Of a DNA stretch of 64,000 bases, positions 17,578 through 26,601 are shown piece after piece. Location: assembly GCF_019331715.1 (NCBI RefSeq), contig NZ_JAHBBG010000003.1, positions 1 through 64,000 of the forward strand. Reading direction: 5' to 3'. Made by a program: the position numbers and the translations under genes. Under the pieces are notes generated by a model. The model was not told the DNA's origin and ran no database searches. It saw only the letters and a program-made list of their open reading frames with translations. This DNA comes from Bifidobacterium simiiventris (GTDB taxonomy: Bacteria > Actinomycetota > Actinomycetes > Actinomycetales > Bifidobacteriaceae). Numbering within the stretch: position 1 is the first letter of the stretch; the number at the start of each line of letters is the position of its first letter.

Positions 17578-18999
17578 ATGTCAACCAATACCTTAACCAA
17601 TACGTCAGCTGATACGTCATCATCGAAATCTCCCAATCCAACCGTTCCCCATCCCAAGCCGGCAGCATCGGCACAAGACCCATCCTGGAAGCAGCGGATC
17701 GCGCTGCTGCTGACCGGTCAGACGCTCTCGCTGCTGGGATCGTCGGTGGTGCAGTACGCGATCTTCTGGCATCTGGTCATGCGGTCGGACTCCGGTTCGG
17801 TCATGGCTTCGGCCGTGATCCTCACCTGCCTGCCGCAGGCCGTGGTGTCCATGTTCGGCGGCATCTGGGCCGACCGGTGGAATCGCAAGCTGCTCATCAT
17901 GCTTCCCGACGCCGTGATCGCGTGCCTTACCGTCCTGCTGGCCGCGGCGTTCGCGACCGGTTGGGCGAGCCTCTCGCTCATCATGCTGGTACTTGCCCTG
18001 CGGTCCGCAGGCGCTGGCGTGCAGACGCCCGCCGTGCAGTCGTTCATCCCGCAGATCACGCCCGAATCCAAACTGATGCGGGTCAACTCGGTCAACGGCA
18101 CCCTGCAGTCCGCCAATCAGATCGTTGCGCCCGCGCTGTCCGCCGTACTGGTCACCATGCTGCCGTTGTGGGCGATTCTGTTCGTCGACGTGACCACGGC
18201 CGTCGTCGGCATCGGATTCACGCTGTGCATACGCGTTCCCGAATCGGCCGGCGTGCGGCAGAGCAGCGGTGCGACGATCGACGAAACGGTCAACAGTGCG
18301 GCCGCGGAAACATCGGAAGATCGCGACGGTGCCATTGCGCGCATCATCCGCGAGCTGAGGGAGGGATTCGCGTACGCGTGGCAGTCGCGCCGCATCCGCA
18401 GCATCATTCTTGGCAATGCGATGGTCTGCTTCATCAACGTGGCGCCGATGAACCTCACGCTGCTGCTCATCAACCGCGAGTACCGGCACGACGATCTGAA
18501 CCTCGGATTCGAGGTGCTCACTAGCACGTCGGACAAGCTGGCCGCCAACGAGCTGGCATGGAGCATCGGCATGATTCTCGGCGGGCTGCTCATGTCGTCG
18601 GTCGGTGCCAAGCGCATCCACGACTGTCTGCGCGCGGTGGCCGTCGGGTTCGTGCTGATCGGCATCACCACGGCGGGACTTGGTTTCGCGCCGACGCTGC
18701 TCGTGTTCCTGATCATCGATTTCCTGACCGGACTGGCCACGCCGCTGGCCGCGTCGCCGGCGTTCACGATGCTGCAGCAGGAGTCGGCGGAGGATATGCA
18801 GGGGCGCGTGTTCGGACTGTTGAACGCGTTCTCGACCTTCGGCACGCCGTTGGGCATGCTGGTGTTCGGACCGCTGGCCGACATGATCGACGTGCGGCTC
18901 ATCTTCATCATCGGCGGCGCGCTCACCATCCCGCTGGGATGCTGGCTGGCTCACGTCGGCGCCGTCACGCGGCAGGCGGATGCGGCGGGAAAGAGGTGA
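17578..18999 (+). CDS. MFS transporter (drug-efflux type)
   Basis: A 473-aa inner-membrane MFS protein of the macrolide-efflux-like type. A hydrophilic N-terminus of about 40 residues precedes the first span (IALLLTGQTLSLLGSSVVQY). The loop motif GIWADRWNRKLLIMLPDA between helices 2 and 3 is the MFS signature. A second six-helix half follows a charged loop (residues about 230-265, SAAAETSEDRDG). The ATG at 17578 follows AAGGA. No regulator is adjacent, so the substrate is unknown. Confidence 0.9.
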   Translation: MSTNTLTNTSADTSSSKSPNPTVPHPKPAASAQDPSWKQRIALLLTGQTLSLLGSSVVQYAIFWHLVMRSDSGSVMASAVILTCLPQAVVSMFGGIWADRWNRKLLIMLPDAVIACLTVLLAAAFATGWASLSLIMLVLALRSAGAGVQTPAVQSFIPQITPESKLMRVNSVNGTLQSANQIVAPALSAVLVTMLPLWAILFVDVTTAVVGIGFTLCIRVPESAGVRQSSGATIDETVNSAAAETSEDRDGAIARIIRELREGFAYAWQSRRIRSIILGNAMVCFINVAPMNLTLLLINREYRHDDLNLGFEVLTSTSDKLAANELAWSIGMILGGLLMSSVGAKRIHDCLRAVAVGFVLIGITTAGLGFAPTLLVFLIIDFLTGLATPLAASPAFTMLQQESAEDMQGRVFGLLNAFSTFGTPLGMLVFGPLADMIDVRLIFIIGGALTIPLGCWLAHVGAVTRQADAAGKR

Positions 19000-19032
19000 T
19001 GCTGGCTCAGTAGGGTAGCTGACGGCTACTTG

Positions 19033-19081
19033 GTGTGCTCCTTGTTGTTCCGGTCAACGGCAGGAGCACACGTCAAGCGCC
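19033..19081 (+). terminator. Possible hairpin terminator after MFS gene
   Basis: GTGTGCTCCT pairs perfectly with AGGAGCACAC across a 29-base loop. No T-run follows, so its role in termination is uncertain. Confidence 0.45.
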
Positions 19082-19187
19082 GGTACTTACGCATCACCGG
19101 CGAATGAGTCATCTCAGATTCCGCATTTCGAGTTGCCTAGTTTGATCTGCGTTACACTGGACAAACAAATGATTCGGGGGAGGCGAC

Positions 19188-20708
19188 ATGAACGCTACGG
19201 AACTTTCCGCCGTGCTTGAGCGCGGCGAGAACATCTCAGTCGAGTTCAAGCGCTGTGGCGTCCAGCCGGAGACGGATACATTCGAGACGGTATGTTCGTT
19301 CAACAATCGATTCGGTGGCTCGATTTACCTTGGGGTGCTGAATGACGGTACTGTTGAAGGTGTCGATCGTGAACAGGCTATCGCCATCGAACGTAATCTC
19401 GTGAACGTGATTGGCAATCCCAAACTGTTCAATGTCGCGCCGGCTATCGAGACTGAACGCATCGAATATGACGGCAAGCTCGTAATCCGCGTCTGGGTTC
19501 CCGCCGGCCCATCCGTCGTGAGTTTTAAACATGTGATCTACGATCGGGTTGCCGACGTGGATCGGCGCATCACCAGCGAGACGCAGATCGCGCAGATGCA
19601 CATCCGCAAGCAGAACCATTTCAGTGAACAGCGCGTGTACCGGTATCTTAAGCTATCCGATTTTCGGCTCGACTTGCTGCCGCGTGTACGCAAGATGGCG
19701 GCTTTGAAGACGCCCGGCCATCCGTGGGCCGAGATGGATGACATGGAGCTGATGCGCAGCGCCGACCTGTACGGCGTGAACTACGACACCGGCGAGGAGG
19801 GCTTCAACCTCGCCGCGGTTATGCTGCTCGGCAAGGATGAGGTTATCTCGCGCATCGCGCCTGCCTACAAGACCGACGTGATCGTGCGCCGCCAGAATTT
19901 GGACCGTTACGACGACCGGCTTATCGTGACTACGAACCTAATCGAGGCGCAATCGCGGATCTCCGAATTCGCGAAACGATATTTGCCCGACCGATTCATG
20001 CTGGAAGGCGACCAGACCGTCAGCCCTCGCGACATCATCATCCGCGAGCTGGTCTCGAACCTGATGATCCACCGCGAGTTCGTCAGCCCGTACCCGGCCA
20101 AGTTCCTCATCCTGAACGACGGCATCCACACGGAGAACGCCTCCAAGGCGATTTTTCAGGGGCAGCTTGCCATCACGAGTTTCAAGCCGGTGTCCAAGAA
20201 TCCATTCATTGCGAAGTTCTTCCGCAACATCGGCCTTGCCGACGAGCTTGGCAGTGGCATGCGCAACCTGTACAAGTACTCGAAGCCATATTCCGGCAAG
20301 GACCCTGTGCTCGACGACGGCGACGTGTTCGAGGCGTTCGTGCCGGTGCGCTGGGTGGAAGGCGATGTTGCCGGGGATGGTTTACCTGCTCATGATGAGG
20401 TTGGGCGCGACTCGAATGGAACTGATGAGCAGGCAACTGACCCAGATGGGACTGTAAATGGGACTGTAAATGGGACTGTAAATGGGACTGTAAATGGGTT
20501 GACGGAAAGGGAACAGCGTCTTCTGGACCTGATTCGGGACAATCCGTCGCTCACTTACCGGCAAGCAGCATCCGCGCTGGGCGTGTCTTATAACACGGTA
20601 TGGCGAGCTTTCCAGACGATGAGGAAAAACGGGCTCATCATTCGCACAGGCTCTGACAAGCGCGGCACATGGCGCATTCTCTTCTGTAGTGATGCGTTTG
20701 ACGAGTGA
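19188..20708 (+). CDS. AlbA_2-domain ATP-binding putative regulator with GTVN repeats
   Basis: A 506-aa paralogue-type protein of the gene at 14931. N-terminal AlbA_2 domain (ENISVEFKRCGVQPETDTFE, FGGSIYLGVLNDGTVEGVDR), central ATP-binding region (RDIIIRELVSNLMIHREF; LADELGSGMRNLYKY), then an acidic linker with GTVN four times (about residues 421-436) and a C-terminal winged helix (LTYRQAASALGVSYNTVWRA). The ATG follows the strong site GGGGGAGG. Likely a DNA-binding regulator; its target is unknown. Confidence 0.82.
   Translation: MNATELSAVLERGENISVEFKRCGVQPETDTFETVCSFNNRFGGSIYLGVLNDGTVEGVDREQAIAIERNLVNVIGNPKLFNVAPAIETERIEYDGKLVIRVWVPAGPSVVSFKHVIYDRVADVDRRITSETQIAQMHIRKQNHFSEQRVYRYLKLSDFRLDLLPRVRKMAALKTPGHPWAEMDDMELMRSADLYGVNYDTGEEGFNLAAVMLLGKDEVISRIAPAYKTDVIVRRQNLDRYDDRLIVTTNLIEAQSRISEFAKRYLPDRFMLEGDQTVSPRDIIIRELVSNLMIHREFVSPYPAKFLILNDGIHTENASKAIFQGQLAITSFKPVSKNPFIAKFFRNIGLADELGSGMRNLYKYSKPYSGKDPVLDDGDVFEAFVPVRWVEGDVAGDGLPAHDEVGRDSNGTDEQATDPDGTVNGTVNGTVNGTVNGLTEREQRLLDLIRDNPSLTYRQAASALGVSYNTVWRAFQTMRKNGLIIRTGSDKRGTWRILFCSDAFDE
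20448..20495 (+). repeat. Four tandem 12-bp units inside AlbA_2 gene
   Basis: GGGACTGTAAAT is repeated four times exactly, encoding (GTVN)4 in the linker between the ATP-binding part and the winged helix. Copy-number change would stay in frame and alter linker length only. Confidence 0.9.
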
Positions 20709-20911
20709 TGGAATCGTATGTAGGGCGTCTTAACGAGCTGAGCCGTTTGATCTTGTGCGGCATCGTTGTAGGGTCTGGCGTCCTATCGACCGATTCTCGT
20801 TGGGACAAAAAGAGACCGACTTTCCTGAGTCTTCATTACGACGAGACTTCATGTCACCAAGAATCGTTGTTACCATTAAAAGTTGTGACGTGTATTCGAG
20901 AAGGGGCGAAT

Positions 20912-21808
20912 ATGGCAACACTGGATACTGATGAGCTGGCAAAGAAGACGATGGAAACCATCACGGTGCTTGCAAAACTTCCAGTGGTGCGTGTGGATAG
21001 GGAGGCTTTTCTGCGCAGGCAGTTTGCGAAGTCTCCTTATCTTGATCAGATACTCGAAAATGGTCCGCAGAGCGTGTATACGCCTGATTCTCTGAGAAGA
21101 AAAGCAGACAAGGTCATCGCGGCCAGCACCAATAGCACGTCGTTAACCTCATTTATTGCCGGGCTCCCAAGCAATCCAGTCACCATGGTTGCTGCCGGTG
21201 GCGGTGACATTGTGCAGTATTTCGGTTTTGCTCTTAACACGGCGCAAAAATTGGCGTATCTCTTCGGAGACGATGATCTGTTTTCGAATGATATCGATGA
21301 GTTGTCCGAGACTACGCAGGCTCGTGTGATTGCATATCTGGGTGCCATGCTTGGAGTTAGCGGTTCTGCTGCGCTGATTCTCGCGGTTTCTAAAAAAGCA
21401 AGTGCAAATGTCGGGAAGAAAGTCGCCGGAATGGCTTTGACGAAGACCTTCTGGTACCTTCCCATGAAAAAGGTCGCTGCCCTTATCGGAAGCAAAATCA
21501 CCAAGCAGACCATTCAGTCCGCAGTGACACATGCTGTTCCGGTTATTGGCGGCTTTGTGTCTGGCAGCATCACCTATTTCACGTTCAAGCCGATGGGCAA
21601 ACGTTTCGCAGACATGCTCGTTCGTAGAGCTAAGGGTGAATTGACCGATGAGGATGATCTTGAGCTCAATCCTGAGTTCAAGGAACGCCTGCAGCAGGAA
21701 GATCCCGATTGTCGCTTCGAAGATGGTAAGTCCGTATCTGTGTTGGGGATAACAGTGGATGAACAAGATCTTACGGATTCGGAGCCTAGTCCAGAGACAG
21801 CTGAATAA
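20912..21808 (+). CDS. EcsC-like protein of unknown function
   Basis: A 298-aa protein. The middle (FIAGLPSNPVTMVAAGGGDI, then VQYFGFALNTAQKLAYLFGD) resembles EcsC-family proteins. Two hydrophobic stretches (YLGAMLGVSGSAALILAV; AVPVIGGFVSGSITYFTF) suggest membrane contact. The C-terminus is acidic. The ATG at 20912 has AAGGGG upstream; the longer frame to 20705 overlaps the previous stop and is less likely. Same strand as the AlbA_2 gene with a 203-base gap. Function unknown. Confidence 0.55.
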   Translation: MATLDTDELAKKTMETITVLAKLPVVRVDREAFLRRQFAKSPYLDQILENGPQSVYTPDSLRRKADKVIAASTNSTSLTSFIAGLPSNPVTMVAAGGGDIVQYFGFALNTAQKLAYLFGDDDLFSNDIDELSETTQARVIAYLGAMLGVSGSAALILAVSKKASANVGKKVAGMALTKTFWYLPMKKVAALIGSKITKQTIQSAVTHAVPVIGGFVSGSITYFTFKPMGKRFADMLVRRAKGELTDEDDLELNPEFKERLQQEDPDCRFEDGKSVSVLGITVDEQDLTDSEPSPETAE

Positions 21809-21845
21809 GATTTTGAGGTTGCCTGTTCGACGACGATCATGAAGC

Positions 21846-21885
21846 GTAAAGCCGCCTCCCAAACATGTCTGGGAGGCGGCTTTAC
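21846..21885. terminator. Strong 16-bp hairpin terminator
   Basis: GTAAAGCCGCCTCCCA and its exact complement enclose an 8-base loop 38 bases after the EcsC-like stop. There is no T-run, but a stem of this strength is probably a terminator. Confidence 0.7.
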
Positions 21886-22089
21886 GAACTGGGCAACGTC
21901 CAGCTTTATCACGAAACAGCCTACCGTAAATCTGCTTTCTGGGACAACTTGTCTGTGGTTTGCAACCGGGGCCGTTTTGTGGATAAACCCTTGTGTCGTG
22001 CCGAGATCATGGATGATCGATAACGGCTACTTGCGCAATCGATGCATTTTCGCGTCGTGGGCGCGCGGGCTTGGGCCTGTGACAGTACT

Positions 22090-22134
22090 GGCGGCTTGCC
22101 GGGCGCAGGATGCCTTGCGTTTCGGCAAGCCGCC
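22090..22134. terminator. Hairpin below the small ORF at 22157
   Basis: GGCGGCTTGCC pairs perfectly with GGCAAGCCGCC across a 23-base loop. On the minus strand it lies 22 bases after the small ORF stop and may be its terminator. Confidence 0.5.
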
Positions 22135-22156
22135 AATGCGGGGAAGGCTTCGGGCG

Positions 22157-22261
22157 TCAGCGCTCGATGCCGTATTCGGCGTACATGTAGGCGTCGTACT
22201 GATCATCGCTGTGATGTGCGTTGCCGTGGTGTATGTTCTGGTGATTGTTTTGTGCTTGCAT
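22157..22261 (-). CDS. Small His/Asn/Tyr-rich ORF, 34 aa
   Basis: The ORF reads MQAQNNHQNIHHGNAHHSDD and continues to end YMYAEYGIER. It has AAAGGA six bases before the ATG, its own leader, and a hairpin after the stop. Five histidines and many polar and tyrosine residues give a composition unlike random out-of-frame DNA here. No known family is recognised; a metal-binding or regulatory microprotein is possible. It could also be a chance ORF. Confidence 0.5.
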   Translation of the reverse strand: MQAQNNHQNIHHGNAHHSDDQYDAYMYAEYGIER

Positions 22262-22414
22262 GATCATTCCTTTGCTCAACCTCTATCCATAACAGCATCC
22301 GGTTTACCGCATCCGTGTTTCCGAATGATGTGTGGCAGGCCACGCGCAGGTGAACTTGCCTCGGCGTGCAGTTGAACGCCGGCGTATTCCGCGCGAAACC
22401 GGTTCATAAACAAC

Positions 22415-22445
22415 AGTGCCCTCCTCCCAACGGGAAGAGGGCACT
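22415..22445 (-). terminator. Terminator after DUF4012 gene
   Basis: AGTGCCCTC pairs with GAGGGCACT with an inner TCCC/GGGA stem and one mismatch, 37 bases past the stop codon on the minus strand. Confidence 0.75.
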
Positions 22446-22481
22446 TGACTTGGTCTGCCGCCGGTCACTGCCGGAGCTGGA

Positions 22482-24311
22482 TCACTTGCTGATCGTGCAC
22501 GCCGCGGTGTCGGTGGTGATGCCGGAGTCGGTCCAGCCCATCGGCGTCTGGTCGATGGTCAGATCGGAAACGGCCTTGGTGGACGTGGTCACGTCGAACG
22601 AGTAGGTGACGGTCTCGCCGGGGTTCAGCGTGGCGAGGGAGACGTACACCGTTTTGCCGTTGAGCGATTCCTGCTGGCTGTCGGTCACCGAACCTTCGCC
22701 CGAGGTCTGCAGGTTCGTCAGCGTGCCGCCGGCCGGCGCGTAGATCAGCATCTTCTCCACGCCCTTGCCGTGCTGATCCGCGTTCATGCCGCGGATGTAA
22801 TCGGGCAGCGACCAGACGAGGCTGCTGTCGATCGTATTCGTCAGCGTGTACTGCACGTGGTAGGTCTGCGAGCCGTCGCCGTTGCACGACGCGCGCGTGA
22901 TCTTCGACGTGCGGTGAATGTACCAGCCCATCTTCGACGGGCTCTGCTCGTTCACGTACACGCCGACCGCCGGATGCTCCTCGCTGCTCGGGGTGGACGC
23001 GGTGAATCCGGCGTTGCTGATGGACTGTTGCACGGTTTCGTCGAACGAGTACATGGAGAAGTGTCGGCCGGAAGCCATCGTGCCCATCATCTGCGCGACC
23101 TTGGTGAGCTTGATCAGGTCGAGGTTCGAGAACATGTTGCCGATCGTCTGTTCGGCCACCTGTTCGAAGTACCAGTCCGTCTCCGAGATCGGATAGTCGA
23201 TGTACACCGTGTTCAGCAGGAACTCGGCAGTGTTGTCGCCGGTGAGCACGCGGCCGTCGGACAAGGTGATGTCGCCGTTGATTTTGACCAGTTCCTGCAG
23301 GAACACCGGGTCGATCATCATCACGCCGTCCAGCTGGGTCGCGCTGCCCCACGGCGTGCGCTGCCAGATCGCCTGCATGCCTTCGGCGACGCGGGACGTG
23401 TCCGGGTAGACGGCCAGATCCTGCATCGCGAACGACATGTGCAGCGGTCCCCATGTGTTGAAGATGCGGTACTCGTCGTTGGTCGGATCGCCCTTGCCGT
23501 ACGAGATGTACTCGGTGTTCGCGCGGAAGTCGCCGACGCTGATCTTGCCGTTGTCGGTGGTCACCACGCCTACGGAGCCGACCAGGCCGCCGGACGAGCG
23601 CTCCTCGGACGTGGTCATGGCCATCAGCGCGTAAGTGCGCGGCTCGTCCGCACCCAGGAAGTCGGGGAGGATCTGGAAGGTGCTGGCCAGCTGGTCGACC
23701 TTGTCGGCCATCTTGACGAGCTGCGTGTTGCCCGAATCGTAGGCGCTTCTGATCTGGGCGATATGTGCCTCGGGCAGCTGCTGGTACTTCTTCACCTGCT
23801 GCTGCAGCGACTTGCTTGCGGACGTGATGCTCTTCTGTGCGTCCAGGATCGGCTGGATGTTCAGCTGGCCGTCGCCGGTGCTGAGGTTCGCGCTCTTCAG
23901 CGTGGTCAGCACGCTCATGAACTGCGGCACCGAATCGTTGACCAGCGTGTCCACCACCGCGGTCATGCCTTGCACGGTGGTGATGTCGTCGCCGTATGTC
24001 GGGATGTTCGAGGCCAGATTCCACAGTGCGCCGTGGGTGATGACGTTGGCGGCCGAGGTCTCGGCCTGGGCCTGGGTGACCTTCTGGTTGACCTCGTCGA
24101 TGTTGTTGAGGTTGCTCAGGTCGGCGATGTTGCCGAGCAGCTGGATCGCCTGCTCCTCGTGGGCCTTGACCTGCTGGGCCTCGGTGTACAGCTTCCAGCC
24201 GCAGGCGCCGGCCGCAAGAACCGGCAGCAACACCACCAGCAGCACCACCCACGGCCAGACATGCCGAGTACGCACTTCCGTCGTAGTGTGTTTCGCCCTG
24301 TGTTTGCTCAT
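22482..24311 (-). CDS. DUF4012-domain membrane-anchored protein
   Basis: A 609-aa protein with a basic N-terminus, one membrane segment (WPWVVLLVVLLPVLAAGACG, about 19-38) and a large extracellular part. A coiled region follows (residues about 45-215), then the DUF4012 core with EERSSGGLVGSVGVVTTDNG and GPLHMSFAMQDLAVYPDTSR. Such proteins are widespread in Actinobacteria and often lie near polysaccharide genes; the biochemical function is unknown. The ATG at 24311 has AGGGACACTC ahead. Monocistronic. Confidence 0.85.
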   Translation of the reverse strand: MSKHRAKHTTTEVRTRHVWPWVVLLVVLLPVLAAGACGWKLYTEAQQVKAHEEQAIQLLGNIADLSNLNNIDEVNQKVTQAQAETSAANVITHGALWNLASNIPTYGDDITTVQGMTAVVDTLVNDSVPQFMSVLTTLKSANLSTGDGQLNIQPILDAQKSITSASKSLQQQVKKYQQLPEAHIAQIRSAYDSGNTQLVKMADKVDQLASTFQILPDFLGADEPRTYALMAMTTSEERSSGGLVGSVGVVTTDNGKISVGDFRANTEYISYGKGDPTNDEYRIFNTWGPLHMSFAMQDLAVYPDTSRVAEGMQAIWQRTPWGSATQLDGVMMIDPVFLQELVKINGDITLSDGRVLTGDNTAEFLLNTVYIDYPISETDWYFEQVAEQTIGNMFSNLDLIKLTKVAQMMGTMASGRHFSMYSFDETVQQSISNAGFTASTPSSEEHPAVGVYVNEQSPSKMGWYIHRTSKITRASCNGDGSQTYHVQYTLTNTIDSSLVWSLPDYIRGMNADQHGKGVEKMLIYAPAGGTLTNLQTSGEGSVTDSQQESLNGKTVYVSLATLNPGETVTYSFDVTTSTKAVSDLTIDQTPMGWTDSGITTDTAACTISK

Positions 24312-24504
24312 GAGTGTCCCTGCTTCCGAATCGCACGGTCATATTCGTTCTCTCGCGTCGCGCGCGTGCCGATCGCATGATCGAGGCTGCCGGGCCGACG
24401 CATCAAACGACTATTATGCCTCGGCGGTCGGAACAGCGGTGCCGGGCCGCCGCCTTCTGCACATACTGCACATACCTGCGTGGTCGTTCGGGATCGCGGA
24501 GGCA

Positions 24505-24535
24505 TGTTTCATGTGGAACTGTTTCACGTGAAACG
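24505..24535. other. parS-like ParB-binding site with adjacent degenerate copy
   Basis: TGTTTCACGTGAAACG (24520-24535) matches 15 of 16 positions of the canonical parS TGTTTCACGTGAAACA. Immediately before it, TGTTTCATGTGGAACT (24505-24520) matches 13 of 16. The pair is intergenic, between the divergence-free ends of two minus-strand genes, where it is not constrained by coding. Confidence 0.75.
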
Positions 24536-24543
24536 ATGTGCGG

Positions 24544-26601
24544 TTATCTTTGCGGATCGCCTTCGGTCCATGCGGCGATGCGGTCAGCGTCGGCTTGTCG
24601 GATGAACTGAAACCGCAGTTCGTCGGACCCGGTGGTGACGAACAGCGGCATCAGTAGCGTTTCAACGCCGCGCGATTCGCGCCACAACGCCGATTTTCGG
24701 ATGATCGACTGTACGCGCGATCGACGGGTGACCAGCGTGAGTCGTGTCAGTCCGGTCGCGCCGGTCACCGCGATGCGGTGGGAACAGAGAGCGGCGGATG
24801 CCGGGACATGATGGCCGCCGCCCATATCTGCTGCGCTTGTATCGTCGGGCGAGGTGCCGCGTCCGTCTTCCGACGGGGCCGGCGCGTCCGCGGTGCCCAT
24901 CGTGCCCATTGCGTTCGGCGCATCCAACAGCGCATAGCCGTCGACCTGTGAGCGCAGCCATCGACTGGCGGCCCACCGCGCAAACATCAACGCCACCGCA
25001 ATCACCGCCAGCCAGGCCCACCATCGCCCAACCCAATCCATCGCCAACATTATCGCGATCGTCGCGGCGATCGCAGCCAGACCGGACACGATCGGCAGCG
25101 TCACGTAATATCTGGTCAATCCGCGGCCCGTATGCCGGATCGGACGATCAGCGGCGTCGCGCACGTCCCACTCCGGCAGCATCGCGCGCAGGATCGCGGT
25201 CACCCGGCGCGTGCTCACGACCGGCAGTATGTTCGACGAATCGTTGTTCTCCTTCGCGTCGTCACTGCTGCCGGCCGCCGCGGAACTCAGGCCGAGTGTG
25301 ACCGAACACAGCCCGAACGGCCGGCGCAGCAGCGACTGCCGGACGGCGATCGTTTGGATGCGACTGACCGGCAGCGTGACGGTGCGGCGCGTGAACAGGC
25401 CGCGCACGACGACCAGATCGTCGCCGCGACGCCACACCTCGAACCCGTAGAACCGCAGCAAGGCGGACGCGATGCTGACGATCATGAGCACGATCACGCA
25501 CGCCAGTATCAGCAGGATGATCGAGAGGACGCCCTGCGCGACGACCGCATCGACAGACTGCGTGGCCGTGCGCATCCACGCGCGCGGGATGAGATCGCTG
25601 ACCCGATCGAAGGCCGCGTAGACCGCCAGCGCGGCGGCGAGGAAGCCGAGATCGGTGATGGCGAACAGGAGGATGTCGCGGATGGAAGCGCGGAAAACCG
25701 GGTGGTCGGCGGTTGACTGCGGGGTTGCGGGTGGTGATACCGGTGCGGGGGCGGCGGCTGGGCTGGTTGACTGTGTGATGCAGGGTTGCGGGGGAGAGAT
25801 CTCTCCGCTCGCTGCGCTCGGTCGAGATGACAGATTGGCGGTGTTCGGCTGGGATGACAAAGAGGGGGCGCTTGACTGGGATGCGCCGTCTAGCTGAGAC
25901 GACAAGTCGACGACGTTCGGCGAGGACGGCCGAAGATCGTCGGTACCGCGGTTCGCGCCATCCGCGCTGGTCGGACGCGTGACCGCGGAATCGGCATCGC
26001 GCGCGGCGCAGCTGGCGGCGCGCAGCTTCTCCAGTTCGAGTTGCAGCGCGACCGGCACCGCGTCGAGCGTGATGTCGGCGTCCGATCCGGCGGCCGTGAT
26101 CGTCAATCGCACCACGCCGAACGGCTGAAAGTATACCGGCGACGCGCTGTTGATCGCATGAATCGCACCGTATCCGATCGTGCGGTGTTTGCGCGAGAAC
26201 AGTCCCGTGCGAAACTCCAGCGAATCCGCACCCAGACGGTAGCGCGTGGTCAGCCATTGCATGGCCGGCGGCACGACCGCGAGCGTCAGGATGAGCGCGG
26301 CGGCGCCGACGAGGATCCACTGCGACCATCCGTCACGGATGATGCGGTAGCCGACGATGGCAAGAAGGATGCCGATCGTCGATTTGAGCGATCGGATCAC
26401 GCCGACGATCAGCGCGGCCGGATGCAGCATGCGCCAGTCGTCGCCGCGATGCCGATCATCGGGGTCGTGCGTATCGCGGCTGCCGGAATCATGTCGGTAC
26501 TGATCGCGCTGGTCGTTCCGCTGGGTGGCCGGCAGCGCGTCGTCCTGAGCCGTCACCGTGCCGTCCGGCGGTTGCAGCTGTGCGGTGTTCGTCTCGCCCA
26601 T
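24544..26601 (-). CDS. Multi-PH-domain (bPH2/YdbT-type) membrane protein
   Basis: A 685-aa inner-membrane protein of the YdbT type, in three repeats of membrane hairpin plus bacterial PH domain. Membrane spans lie near residues 60-117 (IGILLAIVGY; WILVGAAALILTLAVVPPAM), 300-378 and 470-520. PH-like segments read RYRLGADSLEFRTGLFSRKH, EVWRRGDDLVVVRGLFTRRT and HRIAVTGATGLTRLTLVTRR. A disordered linker (about 205-290) contains an in-frame REP-family repeat. The ATG at 26601 (site AGGACC) overlaps the upstream TGA by one base, so the pair is coupled. Role unknown, probably envelope related. Confidence 0.85.
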   Translation of the reverse strand: MGETNTAQLQPPDGTVTAQDDALPATQRNDQRDQYRHDSGSRDTHDPDDRHRGDDWRMLHPAALIVGVIRSLKSTIGILLAIVGYRIIRDGWSQWILVGAAALILTLAVVPPAMQWLTTRYRLGADSLEFRTGLFSRKHRTIGYGAIHAINSASPVYFQPFGVVRLTITAAGSDADITLDAVPVALQLELEKLRAASCAARDADSAVTRPTSADGANRGTDDLRPSSPNVVDLSSQLDGASQSSAPSLSSQPNTANLSSRPSAASGEISPPQPCITQSTSPAAAPAPVSPPATPQSTADHPVFRASIRDILLFAITDLGFLAAALAVYAAFDRVSDLIPRAWMRTATQSVDAVVAQGVLSIILLILACVIVLMIVSIASALLRFYGFEVWRRGDDLVVVRGLFTRRTVTLPVSRIQTIAVRQSLLRRPFGLCSVTLGLSSAAAGSSDDAKENNDSSNILPVVSTRRVTAILRAMLPEWDVRDAADRPIRHTGRGLTRYYVTLPIVSGLAAIAATIAIMLAMDWVGRWWAWLAVIAVALMFARWAASRWLRSQVDGYALLDAPNAMGTMGTADAPAPSEDGRGTSPDDTSAADMGGGHHVPASAALCSHRIAVTGATGLTRLTLVTRRSRVQSIIRKSALWRESRGVETLLMPLFVTTGSDELRFQFIRQADADRIAAWTEGDPQR
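25795..25835. repeat. REP-family repeat embedded in the PH-domain gene
   Basis: GATCTCTCCGCTCGCTGCGC and the following CTCGGTCGAGATGACA match the repeat of 3,695 and 36,847. It is translated in frame as LSSRPSAASGEIS, preceded by degenerate LSSQ units, at about residues 255-270 of the linker. Confidence 0.8.

Noticed and set aside
20448..20495. Phase-variation tract
   Set aside because: The 12-bp unit keeps the frame, so it cannot switch the gene off.
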